In this document: piece by piece, positions 52,008-60,172 of the stretch
Layout of the letters: every line of letters begins with the position of its first letter
How positions within the stretch are numbered: the first letter of the stretch is position 1
Assembly: GCA_964579725.1 (NCBI GenBank)
Contig: CAZOHG010000011.1
Coordinates: forward strand, 1-64,000
Direction of reading: 5' to 3'
DNA from: CAZOHG01 sp964579725
GTDB lineage: Bacteria > Zhuqueibacterota > JdFR-76 > BMS3Abin05
DNA length: 64,000 nt
The notes under the pieces: model-generated
Seen by the model: the letters and a program-made list of their open reading frames with translations, nothing else
Databases searched by the model: none
What the model was told of the DNA's origin: nothing
Program-made: the position numbers and the translations under genes

Positions 52008-52649
52008 CTATTCGCCCTCTTCCTTTTCACCACCGTGAATAGCTTCCGGCTGAGCCTCTCCTTCTTCTACGACTTCTTCTGCAACCTCTTCTTCCTCAGC
52101 ACGTTTCGGATGCGCCACAGACACAATTGTCTGTTCCGGCTCAGCAAGAATTTCAATGTGCTCCAGGGTCAAATCGGCTACCGAAATGCTCTCCCCTACA
52201 TTCAGGTTGGAGATGTCAATCTCAATGCGTTCGGGGATGTCTTTCGGCAAACAGGAAATCTCCATTTCACGCAAATGGTGTTCCAAAATACCGCCGAAGT
52301 CTTTGACACCAATGGACTCGCCCACCAGTTCCACCGGCACTTTCATGGTCACCTTTTCGGAAGCCTTAATTCCCAGCAAGTCCACGTGTAAAATTTCGTC
52401 CGTCACAGGGTCTATTTGAATTTCGCGAATAATACAGGGCTTTTTCCGACCTTTGCCGACGTCCAGGTCGAAAATATTGGTTCGGGAAAAAACCAGATGC
52501 CGGAACTCCTTGGCATCTAACGCAAGCAACAGATTTTTGTCCCGGGAACTGTAAAAAACAGCGGGAACTTTCCCCTGCTGGCGCAGCCGCTTTAGTTCAC
52601 CCTTTGTCCCCTTTTCGCGCAATTCCGCTTTGATTACTGCTTCAGCCAT
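52008..52649 (-). CDS. rplY: 50S ribosomal protein L25/general stress protein Ctc
   Basis: 213 residues, the long (CTC) form: an N-terminal L25 5S-rRNA binding domain (about 1-95, with LKRLRQQGKVPAVFYSS and a DLDVGKGRKKPCIIREIQIDPVTDEILHVDL core) and a TL5/CTC C-terminal beta domain (about 100-185, VPVELVGESIGVKDFGGILEHHLREMEISCLPKDIPERI). The last 25 residues are acidic. Lies between prs and pth, as in Bacillus. Confidence 0.95.
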   Translation of the reverse strand: MAEAVIKAELREKGTKGELKRLRQQGKVPAVFYSSRDKNLLLALDAKEFRHLVFSRTNIFDLDVGKGRKKPCIIREIQIDPVTDEILHVDLLGIKASEKVTMKVPVELVGESIGVKDFGGILEHHLREMEISCLPKDIPERIEIDISNLNVGESISVADLTLEHIEILAEPEQTIVSVAHPKRAEEEEVAEEVVEEGEAQPEAIHGGEKEEGE

Positions 52650-52664
52650 GCAACTTCTCCCTTC

Positions 52665-53615
52665 TTACTTTTCAATATCGAATAAAATACTAATCGATTC
52701 TTCTTTGTGAATCCGTTCAATGGCCTGAGCAAAAATAGAAGCCACTGACAGAATTTTCATTTTTTTCAACATTTTTTCCTTCGGCACGGGAATGGTGTCC
52801 GTAACCACCATTTCGTCGATTGGTGCCCTTTCAATGCGCTGGACCGCTTCCCCGCTTAAAATAGGATGGGTACAGGCCGCAATAATGCGTTTGGCGCCCT
52901 TCTTTTTCATGGCTTGAGCCGCCCCCACAAGGGTTCCGGCGGTGTCCACCATATCGTCTACGATCAGCACATTGCGGTCTTTAACCGCCCCGATAATGTG
53001 CATTACCTCGGCAACGTTGTGTTTGGGACGTCGTTTGTCCACCAGCGCCAATTCCGCCCCAAGCCGTTTTGAATAGGCGCGTGCCAGTTTAATACTACCG
53101 ATATCGGGCGAAACCACGGTTAAATCGGGGATATTCTTTTTCCGAAAATACTCCACAAATACGAACGACGAGTAGAGATGATCCAGCGGAATGTCGAAAA
53201 ATCCCTGAATTTGTGCTGCGTGCAAATCCATTGTCAGCACGCGATCGGCCCCGGCCGTGGTAATTAAATTGGCAATTAATTTGGACGTAATGGCCACGCG
53301 AGGCTGATCTTTCCTGTCCTGACGTGCGTAGCCGTAGTACGGCATCACGGCCGTTACCCGCCTGGCCGAAGCCCGTCTTGCGGCGTCAATCATGATCAGA
53401 AGCTCCATGATATTTTCCGCCGGAGAACAAGTGGGTTGAATCAGGAAAACATCCGCGCCGCGAATATTTTCCACAAACTTCACCCAGATCTCGCCGTCAC
53501 TGAACCGACGAATCGAAATCGGTTCCAAAGGCCGGTTCAAACTCTCCGCAATACGTTCCGCCAGCACCGGATTGGCCGTCCCCGAAAATAGCTTCAAATC
53601 ATTGTTTGTTGTCAT
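52665..53615 (-). CDS. prs: Ribose-phosphate pyrophosphokinase
   Basis: 316 residues, full-length class I enzyme making PRPP from ribose 5-phosphate and ATP. KLFSGTANPVLAERIAESLNRPLEP begins it; MPYYGYARQDRKDQPR, the catalytic MDLHAAQIQGFF and the ribose-phosphate loop NVLIVDDMVDTAGTLVGAA are all present. A 93-base gap separates it from spoVG, and rplY follows after 15. Confidence 0.98.
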   Translation of the reverse strand: MTTNNDLKLFSGTANPVLAERIAESLNRPLEPISIRRFSDGEIWVKFVENIRGADVFLIQPTCSPAENIMELLIMIDAARRASARRVTAVMPYYGYARQDRKDQPRVAITSKLIANLITTAGADRVLTMDLHAAQIQGFFDIPLDHLYSSFVFVEYFRKKNIPDLTVVSPDIGSIKLARAYSKRLGAELALVDKRRPKHNVAEVMHIIGAVKDRNVLIVDDMVDTAGTLVGAAQAMKKKGAKRIIAACTHPILSGEAVQRIERAPIDEMVVTDTIPVPKEKMLKKMKILSVASIFAQAIERIHKEESISILFDIEK

Positions 53616-53708
53616 GCGAGCCCCACCAAAATTCTAAGACCACGGACACCACCAACCAACTGACAACGAAACAGCAGCCACCCCACTTCACTTCCCTTCG
53701 GTTTGTCT

Positions 53709-54014
53709 TTATTCCCGGACTGCGGCGTCTTCTTGCACCGTCGGATGTTCTTGCTTCTCCTCGGCAAGGATTTTCTGGTAAGCATCTAAAACCACACGCT
53801 GGATTTTGAGACGGAAGGCATTGGTGATGGGATGGGCAATATCCCGATAAGAGCCATCTGGTAGCCTTCGTGCGGGCATGGAAACAAACATGCCGTGGTT
53901 CCCTTTAATGACGCGCAGACCGTGCACCACAAATTGATCGTCAAACGTGATGTTCACAAAGGCCTTTAAACGCGTCTCATCCAACGGTGTGATGCTTACT
54001 TCGGTGATTTCCAT
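53709..54014 (-). CDS. spoVG: SpoVG-family RNA/DNA-binding regulator
   Basis: 101 residues. MEITEVSITPLDETRLKAFVNITFDDQFVVHGLRVIKG and VSMPARRLPDGSYRDIAHPIT are the SpoVG core; the C-terminal tail is short and acidic. SpoVG in Gram-positives and Borrelia binds nucleic acids and modulates several pathways. It sits between ispE and prs, its usual neighbourhood in Firmicutes, which is notable in a lipid A-making bacterium. Confidence 0.96.
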   Translation of the reverse strand: MEITEVSITPLDETRLKAFVNITFDDQFVVHGLRVIKGNHGMFVSMPARRLPDGSYRDIAHPITNAFRLKIQRVVLDAYQKILAEEKQEHPTVQEDAAVRE

Positions 54015-54095
54015 CTTTCTCTCCCATTTTCATTTTGAACAAAAGGTTCCGTTTCGGGAACCTGAATTCTATTGGAAAAGCCGAAGAACGCTGCT

Positions 54096-54956
54096 TCACA
54101 CCTCGTGAAAAGGACGCACAATAAACTTCTTGTAAGGATGACTGTCAAATAACGGCAGGGCTTTTTTGACCTGTTCGTCTTCTTCGAAAAGGCCAAACAG
54201 AGCCGACCCGCTGCCCGAAAGGCTCACAAAGCTGGCTCCTGCCCTGAATAATCGATTTTGAATATCCCGTAGGGCGGGATAATGCCCCAAAAGAAGGGGT
54301 TCGAAATCATTCTTAAAGAATAACGGCCATTCTTTCAAAAAAAGCCGCTTTACTTTAGAACGGTCTAATTTAATATATTTTTTAGCATTTGTCAAGTCTA
54401 ATTTGAGGTTTTGGTAGGCCCATTTTGTGGAAATCGGAATTTTCGGGTACAAAACAAGCCCCACAAAATCCCAGGGCGTTGGGAACCAATCCAATTTTTC
54501 TCCGATGCCGTAGGCAATTGCCGTACCCGGGTGCAGGAAAAAGGGCACGTCCGCCCCGAGACGCAATGCCAGTTTCAATAGCTGGGTATCCGAAAGTTGA
54601 GTTTTCCACAAAGTGTTTAGCGCACGCAGTGTTGCGGCGGCGTCCGAACTCCCGCCGCCAAGTCCCGCACCCGTCGGGATTTTTTTTTGGATGTGAATCG
54701 TACAGCCCTTGTGCGCACCGCTTGCTTCTAACAACAATTGAGCTGCCCGGTAACAAATATTTTCGGGGCCCTCCGGAACGGCAGGATCCGTGGTAGAAAC
54801 ACGAATTCCCTGTACCGAAGGGGTCACGCGAATTTCGTCGCACAAATCCACCGATTGGAAAATCGTTTCCAACTCATGGTAACCGTCAGGGCGTTTGCCC
54901 AAAATGCGAAGGCCAATATTGATCTTGGCACAAGCTTTTAGAACGTAAACTGTCAT
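54096..54956 (-). CDS. ispE: 4-diphosphocytidyl-2-C-methyl-D-erythritol kinase
   Basis: 286 residues, GHMP kinase of the MEP isoprenoid pathway. ACAKINIGLRILGKRPDGYHELETIFQSVDL at the start carries the catalytic Lys/Asp region; the ATP loop is PTGAGLGGGSSDAAATLRALN near residue 90; the C-terminal SFVSLSGSGSALFGLFE is the third GHMP motif. Leads the ispE-spoVG-prs-rplY-pth cluster. No promoter found; two strong inverted repeats lie upstream at 54998-55073. Confidence 0.96.
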   Translation of the reverse strand: MTVYVLKACAKINIGLRILGKRPDGYHELETIFQSVDLCDEIRVTPSVQGIRVSTTDPAVPEGPENICYRAAQLLLEASGAHKGCTIHIQKKIPTGAGLGGGSSDAAATLRALNTLWKTQLSDTQLLKLALRLGADVPFFLHPGTAIAYGIGEKLDWFPTPWDFVGLVLYPKIPISTKWAYQNLKLDLTNAKKYIKLDRSKVKRLFLKEWPLFFKNDFEPLLLGHYPALRDIQNRLFRAGASFVSLSGSGSALFGLFEEDEQVKKALPLFDSHPYKKFIVRPFHEV

Positions 54957-54997
54957 TTTTTCAGGATCTACAGCATTTCAACCTGTGTACCAAACCC

Positions 54998-55018
54998 TCC
55001 GTGTCCAAAGGACACGGA
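54998..55018. repeat. Perfect 9-base inverted repeat upstream of ispE
   Basis: TCCGTGTCC and GGACACGGA separated by AAA, 42 bases before the ispE start. In RNA form it would be a tight hairpin in the ispE leader or at the end of the tricorn-like peptidase transcript. No T-run follows, so it does not look like an intrinsic terminator; regulatory or protein-binding roles are possible. Confidence 0.6.
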
Positions 55019-55044
55019 CTGCCTCCAGCCCGTCCGTTCACTGA

Positions 55045-55073
55045 GGGCGAAAAAAATTTCTCTCTTTTCGCCC
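55045..55073. repeat. 9-base inverted repeat between the S41 peptidase and ispE
   Basis: GGGCGAAAA (55045-55053) pairs with TTTTCGCCC (55065-55073) across an 11-base loop. Followed by no T-run in either direction. Together with the 54998-55018 repeat it makes a 248-base gap with two strong structures; the rest of the gap (to 55204) holds another loose GCCTGAAA repeat but no gene. Confidence 0.5.
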
Positions 55074-55204
55074 AAATCCAAGGGGAAACAAAGCTCCCTT
55101 CTACAAATTTGTCCCTCTATTTTTAGCCCGCAACCCAAACCCTGCCTGAAAAGCAAAAGAATCACCGGTGAAATTGGCCGTTGCGCCAGGCATTTCTTTC
55201 AGGC

Positions 55205-58200
55205 TTACCGTTTTCGAATCGGCAATTTGTAGTGCTCATTTCTGGGATGCCGGGCAATCAAATCGTTCAAATACGAAATGGCTTTCAAAAGCTGCGGGTC
55301 GCGCCCGAGAATCTCATCCTCGGGCGTGTTTTCTACGGAAATGTCGGGAATCGCACCCCGTCCTTCCAATTGATTGCCGTTGACGTCCCACAAGCCGACG
55401 AAGGTTTTGCGAATGATCCCGCCGTCAATCAGCGGGTAAGGGGACACGGCAATGACAAACCCAAGGGTCTGTTTGCCAATGAGGGTCCCCAATTTTCGCA
55501 CGTGAAATCCGTTGGGAAAGACCTCGGCATCGGAGAAGGAATATTCGTTGCACAACACAACGACCTTGCCGTAAAATCCGTTGTTCGGGCGCTCAACGGG
55601 TTCGGAATCTCGAGTTTTGGTGATTTGGTAGGGTCTGCGTTCCAACATGTCGATAAGTTGGGGGTCAATTCCGCCGCCGCCATTGTAGCGGACATCCAAA
55701 ATAATGGCCTCTTTGTAGCGGAAAGCCTGAAAATATTTTTTAAAGGTGTCCAGGTCATGTCCGCCCATGTTTTCCAGATGCATGTAACCGATTTTCCCGT
55801 GACTCAAACTGTCCACCAGAGCGGCATTGTGATCCGTCCACGCCTTCAGGCGCAGGGGATATTCGCTCACAATCGGTTTGATTTTCGTCTCAACGGCCTT
55901 TTGTGTGCTGGGAACCGAATTGGTCAACAGCGTAATTTTGGTGTTGTTTTTATCCACCAAATATTTAAGGTAATTTTCCGTGGCTTTCACAGGGTGTCCG
56001 TCAATGGCCAACAGATAATCACCGGGTTTAATCTTAATATAGTCGGCGTCCAGAGGCGATCGGTAGCGAGCAATCGCTTTGTCCCCACGGTAAATTTTGG
56101 TAAAACGGTAGTACCCGGCTTTGTAGTCAGGCTGAAGCTGTGCTCCCAAAAGCCCCACAGCGTAAGTTTTGACGCGGTGCACGTCCCCGCCGCGGACACC
56201 CTGGTGAGAAGCATTCAATTCGCCTACCATTTCTTCCATGAGTGTGCTTAGCTCCCGCCGGGTGTGTACGTAAGGCAGAAGGTGGCCGTAGTGCCGTTTA
56301 ACCTTTTGCCAATCGATGCCGTGCAGATGGGGGTCGTAAAAATAATCGCGCACCATTCGCCACCCTTCGTCAAAAATCTCCTGCCATTCCAGAGGGCGAT
56401 TGACCTTGAGTTTCACCTGCTTTAAACTGACGGCTTTGGCGTTTTTGGACACCGCTTTGCCCACGTCTACAATTTTGAATTGGCGACCTGTCCAGATCAG
56501 GACTTTTTTGAGATTGGCTGAAATTCTGTAGGCAGAAACGCCCGTGGCAATCTTCCGGGATTTGATTTTTTTCAGATCAAAAACGTACAAATTCCGGCCG
56601 CCTTTGCCGCCGGTGGCGTTGGCCGTGTAGTAATAATAATTCGGTGCGGCGGCCAACTGAGAAAAATAGCTGCCGGTGGCCGGTAGTTTTCGAATGCGCT
56701 CCGCCACGTTTTTGAAATCAACCTGAACCGTAATCTTTTTGGCTCCCTTTTTCTTTTTCTGGGCTGATTTTGCCCGGGTTGAATCTTTCTTCGAGGTGGC
56801 CGGAATTTCCTCGTCGTCCGCCTTTTCAAAGGGCTTCTTTTCTTCCGGGACAAGGTGAGCCGTGTGAATTTCCCTTTTGCCCGGGTAGGGAACCGAAATC
56901 CAAATAAGGTCTTTGCCGTTGGCGGAAAAAACGGGGTCAAAATCGTCGTTCGCCCGAACCACAAACGGAAAGGCTTTTCGCTTTTGCAAGGAATAAAGGT
57001 ACAGATCGGACATGTCGTTTTTCTTTTCCAACGAATAGGCAATCCATTTGCTGTCCGGTGCCCAGTGGTAGTCGGAAATTTCCGAAAAAGGGTTGTAGGC
57101 AATTTGCGTGATTTTCTTGGACGCCACGTTCAGAAGGTAAAGGTAATGATTATTGGTGTGAAAAAGAAGATTTTTGCTGTCCGGCGACCAAGACAGACCG
57201 AACTTGAATTTTTTCGTGTGGGTTAACTGCACGGGTTTGGATTTGCCCATTTGGTCGATTAGGTAAATTTCCTGCTCGCCGCTCACATCGGACACGTACG
57301 CCACAAACCGCCCGTCGGGTGACCAGGCCGGATGCTGCTCGCGGCCGTTCGGGGTTTGACTCAAATTGCGAACCAGACCGTGTTGAGCGGGAACGGAAAA
57401 AACCTCCCCCCGAGCGGTAAAAACCACCCGTTTACCCGAGGGGGAAATGTCGAACCCTTGAATGTATTTGGTCGGATTTTCGAAAGTGACCAAATCGTAA
57501 TGAAAATCAATAGGCGCGTAGACCACCACCTCTTTTGTTTTTCCACTGTGCGTGTCCAGTAAAAAGAGACGAGCGTCATTTTCGTACACAATCCAATGCC
57601 CGTCGGCACTCATTGAGGGCCATTGGACGCCGTCGTCGGTGTGTCGGGTAATTTGCACGATTTTGCCGGTTTTGGGATCCAGAGAAAAAATATTGGAGAT
57701 TCCCTTTCGCTCCGAAGCAAAGTAGATTTTGCCGTCTTTCCCCCACATGGGCCAGGAATCATTTCCAATCCAGGAGGTTAGTTGTTGAAAACTTTTCTTT
57801 TTAAAATCGTACACCCACACATCGTGGTTAAACGTCCCCTTGTACCGTTTCCACCACCAAAACATCATTGGGTGGCGGTTGAACGTCATTTTTTGCCCGT
57901 CTGGGGAAAACGAGATCGTGCTGCCTCGGTCAACCGGTAATTTTTCGGGGAAACGACCGTCAATAGACACCTGCCACAGTTCGTCATAAAAACGGGAATA
58001 GGCCGTACGGTTGGCGGAAAAAATCACCTTTTTGGAATCGGGGCTCCAGCCTAAAACCGTTTCTGTGCCGGGGTAATAGGTGAGTTGCTTCGGGGTTCCC
58101 CCGTCAAAGGGAATAACAAACACATTTGTCCCGCCGTTGTAATTGCCGGTAAAGGCAATCCACTTACCGTCGGGCGAAATTTTGGGGTGGGTTTCCACCC

Positions 58201-58387
58201 CTTCGTGTACCGTGAGCCGCAGAGCCCGGCCTCCGGTCACGGGCACCCGCCAAATGTCCCCCTGGTAACTGAACACCACCACGCCGTGTCCTACATCCGG
58301 GTAGCGCATGAGACGCAACGGTTTTTCTTTTCCAAAAACCGAAACGGCAAAACCGAAAAGCAATAGCCAAAAAGCAACCTTTTTCAT
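55205..58387 (-). CDS. Secreted tricorn-like protease (PD40 propeller, PDZ, S41 peptidase)
   Basis: 1060 residues from the ATG at 58387, right after GGAGGG, which starts a signal peptide; a longer in-frame start at 58495 would add 36 residues that do not fit. WD40/PD40-type propeller repeats (about 30-560, with SPDGKWIAFT and similar TSPDG units), a lysine-rich linker (about 545-585), the tricorn C1 helical domain with catalytic His in LNASHQGVRGG near 727, PDZ (about 735-830), and the S41 domain with RYNGGGGIDPQLI and the catalytic Ser in NEYSFSDAEVFP near 949. Archaeal tricorn is cytosolic; bacterial homologues with signal peptides are periplasmic or secreted peptidases. Confidence 0.9.
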   Translation of the reverse strand: MKKVAFWLLLFGFAVSVFGKEKPLRLMRYPDVGHGVVVFSYQGDIWRVPVTGGRALRLTVHEGVETHPKISPDGKWIAFTGNYNGGTNVFVIPFDGGTPKQLTYYPGTETVLGWSPDSKKVIFSANRTAYSRFYDELWQVSIDGRFPEKLPVDRGSTISFSPDGQKMTFNRHPMMFWWWKRYKGTFNHDVWVYDFKKKSFQQLTSWIGNDSWPMWGKDGKIYFASERKGISNIFSLDPKTGKIVQITRHTDDGVQWPSMSADGHWIVYENDARLFLLDTHSGKTKEVVVYAPIDFHYDLVTFENPTKYIQGFDISPSGKRVVFTARGEVFSVPAQHGLVRNLSQTPNGREQHPAWSPDGRFVAYVSDVSGEQEIYLIDQMGKSKPVQLTHTKKFKFGLSWSPDSKNLLFHTNNHYLYLLNVASKKITQIAYNPFSEISDYHWAPDSKWIAYSLEKKNDMSDLYLYSLQKRKAFPFVVRANDDFDPVFSANGKDLIWISVPYPGKREIHTAHLVPEEKKPFEKADDEEIPATSKKDSTRAKSAQKKKKGAKKITVQVDFKNVAERIRKLPATGSYFSQLAAAPNYYYYTANATGGKGGRNLYVFDLKKIKSRKIATGVSAYRISANLKKVLIWTGRQFKIVDVGKAVSKNAKAVSLKQVKLKVNRPLEWQEIFDEGWRMVRDYFYDPHLHGIDWQKVKRHYGHLLPYVHTRRELSTLMEEMVGELNASHQGVRGGDVHRVKTYAVGLLGAQLQPDYKAGYYRFTKIYRGDKAIARYRSPLDADYIKIKPGDYLLAIDGHPVKATENYLKYLVDKNNTKITLLTNSVPSTQKAVETKIKPIVSEYPLRLKAWTDHNAALVDSLSHGKIGYMHLENMGGHDLDTFKKYFQAFRYKEAIILDVRYNGGGGIDPQLIDMLERRPYQITKTRDSEPVERPNNGFYGKVVVLCNEYSFSDAEVFPNGFHVRKLGTLIGKQTLGFVIAVSPYPLIDGGIIRKTFVGLWDVNGNQLEGRGAIPDISVENTPEDEILGRDPQLLKAISYLNDLIARHPRNEHYKLPIRKR

Positions 58388-58479
58388 ATTCCCTCCGATT
58401 TTTTTACTTAAGAAAATTTTTGTCGTTCGCCGGAAATTTTTGCTCTTTCCCCACTGCCGGGAGGTCTTGAAATCCTGTA

Positions 58480-58508
58480 AGTATGTTTTTCGCATCTACA
58501 TTTCTCAA
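58480..58508 (-). promoter_or_regulatory. Sigma70-like promoter for the tricorn-like protease
   Basis: TTGAGA (58508-58503), 17 bases, CATACT (58485-58480) on the minus strand, about 85 bases upstream of the ATG. The 58509-58817 stretch upstream is AT-rich and holds no gene that I accept. Confidence 0.4.
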
Positions 58509-58817
58509 GCTCTCCGCAGAGGCGAGCAGGCTCAAAAACCACAAATCAATGAAACCCATTTTGCCCGCAAATTTAAAAAACCACAAAAAGAAAAGGTTTT
58601 TTCAAAGATTTTTTGGAAATGGTTGAATGGGCCGCTTTTTTTCGGGCGGGAAAAAACAACCGCGCCAAAAATGGAAAGTTTTTTTCGTGGACTGCCCCTC
58701 CACCGTGTGTGAATAAATTACAAAAATATTTGAGAAAATCAAGTTTTATTTGGCTGAGCTTTAAGAACAAAAAAAGCCTCATTTTTTTGAAAAATCATCT
58801 TTTTTTTCCAAAACGCC

Positions 58818-58846
58818 TTGCTTTTTTCTCCAAAATCAAATAAGTT
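58818..58846 (+). promoter_or_regulatory. Sigma70-like promoter upstream of the structured leader
   Basis: TTGCTT (58818-58823), 17 bases, TAAGTT (58841-58846). The transcript would begin near 58853, at the first base-paired stem of the leader described next. Confidence 0.5.
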
Positions 58847-58850
58847 AATG

Positions 58851-58985
58851 AGACTTTTGGGGCAATCCCAAAACCGGCGGAAAGCCGTCTTTGTCTTAGA
58901 GGGAACTGGCGAAAAGTCCGAAAGCTGCCAATTTTACGGCAACGCCGTGGAGCGGAAACAGGTCTGAGTTACAAATCGAGAAATG
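58851..58985 (+). ncRNA. Candidate structured 5' leader (riboswitch-like) of the permease gene
   Basis: A 150-base leader, GC-rich amid AT-rich flanks. By-eye pairing gives hairpins at 58855-58873 (7 bp, TTTTGGG with CCCAAAA), 58875-58887 (CGGC/GCCG, GGAAA loop), 58907-58930 (TGGC/GCCA) and 58936-58948 (ACGGC/GCCGT, AAC loop). AGAC at 58851-58854 can close onto GTCT at 58893-58896 or at 58962-58965, suggesting a switch. GGGAA at 58901-58905 and the neighbouring blocks faintly resemble the cobalamin riboswitch core, but I could not align it with any known class. Downstream are a permease and mgtE. Confidence 0.45.
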
Positions 58986-59002
58986 CGTTCAGGGCGAACC
59001 CA

Positions 59003-60058
59003 ATGGTTGATTTTCTCTTGAAAGAATGGCTCCTGTTAGCCTCCGGCGTCGGTTTGTTACTCACATCCGTCTATTCCAAGCATCTTCCCACCTATTCTGC
59101 CCGCGAATTCGAGATTTTATTCATTCTGTTTGTTCTCTTTGTGGTGGTTAAGGGGTTGCAATTCAGCGGTCTGCTGGCCCGTTTGTCGTTTCGCATTCAG
59201 AAGGGGAAAGCCGTGTCCCTCAAATTGGTGGCCGTGACTTTCTTCTTGTCTATGCTGATTACCAATGACGCCACGCTTTTGGTCGTGGTGCCTTTAACGC
59301 TGACCCTTCAGGTAGACCGCCGCGATATTCTGGTCATTTTGGAAGCGTTAGCGGCCAATGCCGGTTCGGCTTTAACACCCTTCGGGAATCCCCAAAATCT
59401 ATTTATTTATTGGTACTATAACGTACCCGCCCCGTCTTTCGTTGAAACCATTGCCCCCTTTTCCGTGATGTTTTTGATCCTCCTCTTGACGGTCTCTTTC
59501 GTCGTCACAAACAAAAGCGCTGCACCCACTTCCGTTGCAAAACCACCCGTTGAAAAATCTGCTCCCGTGTACGGGGCGCTGCTTTTGCTCGTTTTTCTGA
59601 TTGTACTCCGCCTGTTGCCCATTTGGGTGGGATTGATTGTTGTGGCGCTGGCTGTTTTTCTGGATCGCCAAACGCTTTTTGTGGATTACGCGCTTCTGTT
59701 CACCTTTTTCTTCTTTTTCGGATTTGCCGAAAATATGAAATTCCTGCTCGCGTCGAGAATTTCCCATTCCGCCCATATTTTTCTGTTTTCGGCTTTGGTC
59801 AGCCAGGTCATGAGCAATGTTCCGGCAACCCTGCTGTTTGCAAAATTTACATCCAGTTGGAAGGCATTGCTTTGGGGAAGCAACGCGGGCGGTTTCGGCA
59901 GCCTTTTTGGTTCCCTTGCCAATCTCATTGCGTACAAAATGTACGTCTCGCAAAAGAAAACCAATGACTTGGGCGTTTTTACCGTTAAATTTTTGGTTTT
60001 GGGGTACGCCGCTTTTTTCCTGTCCATTGGATTGTTTTTCTTTTTGCGTCATTTATGA
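59003..60058 (+). CDS. SLC13/ArsB-like membrane permease (short form)
   Basis: 351 residues, about ten helices. LITNDATLLVVVPLTLTLQ near residue 95 and NAGSALTPFGNPQNLFIYW near 125-143 are the first-repeat signatures of the arsenite/anion/Na+:H+ (CitMHS, NhaD, SLC13) transporter superfamily; SNVPATLLFAKF and GSNAGGFGSLFGSLANLIAYKMY are the second-repeat equivalents. At 351 residues it is shorter than usual (about 400-450). Substrate cannot be deduced. The only clue is the structured leader and mgtE 114 bases downstream, which hint at a cation. ATG at 59003; weak AGGG 12 bases upstream. Confidence 0.8.
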   Translation: MVDFLLKEWLLLASGVGLLLTSVYSKHLPTYSAREFEILFILFVLFVVVKGLQFSGLLARLSFRIQKGKAVSLKLVAVTFFLSMLITNDATLLVVVPLTLTLQVDRRDILVILEALAANAGSALTPFGNPQNLFIYWYYNVPAPSFVETIAPFSVMFLILLLTVSFVVTNKSAAPTSVAKPPVEKSAPVYGALLLLVFLIVLRLLPIWVGLIVVALAVFLDRQTLFVDYALLFTFFFFFGFAENMKFLLASRISHSAHIFLFSALVSQVMSNVPATLLFAKFTSSWKALLWGSNAGGFGSLFGSLANLIAYKMYVSQKKTNDLGVFTVKFLVLGYAAFFLSIGLFFFLRHL

Positions 60059-60172
60059 AGAATACAACAAACAAGAGTTCCTTTGCACAGAAACGTTGGA
60101 AGGTTGGGAATCTAAAAAAGACGGGCCATTTAAGAGAGAATAAATTTACCAACATTTAGAGGAGGCAACACC

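Noticed and set aside
55181..56251. A 356-codon open frame on the plus strand inside the tricorn-like protease gene
   Set aside because: It lies entirely opposite conserved PDZ and S41 codons, has no ribosome site and no domain, and reflects codon bias of the real gene.
60059..60172. M-box magnesium riboswitch ahead of mgtE
   Set aside because: The 114-base gap is too short and lacks the conserved M-box stems; only a good ribosome site is seen.
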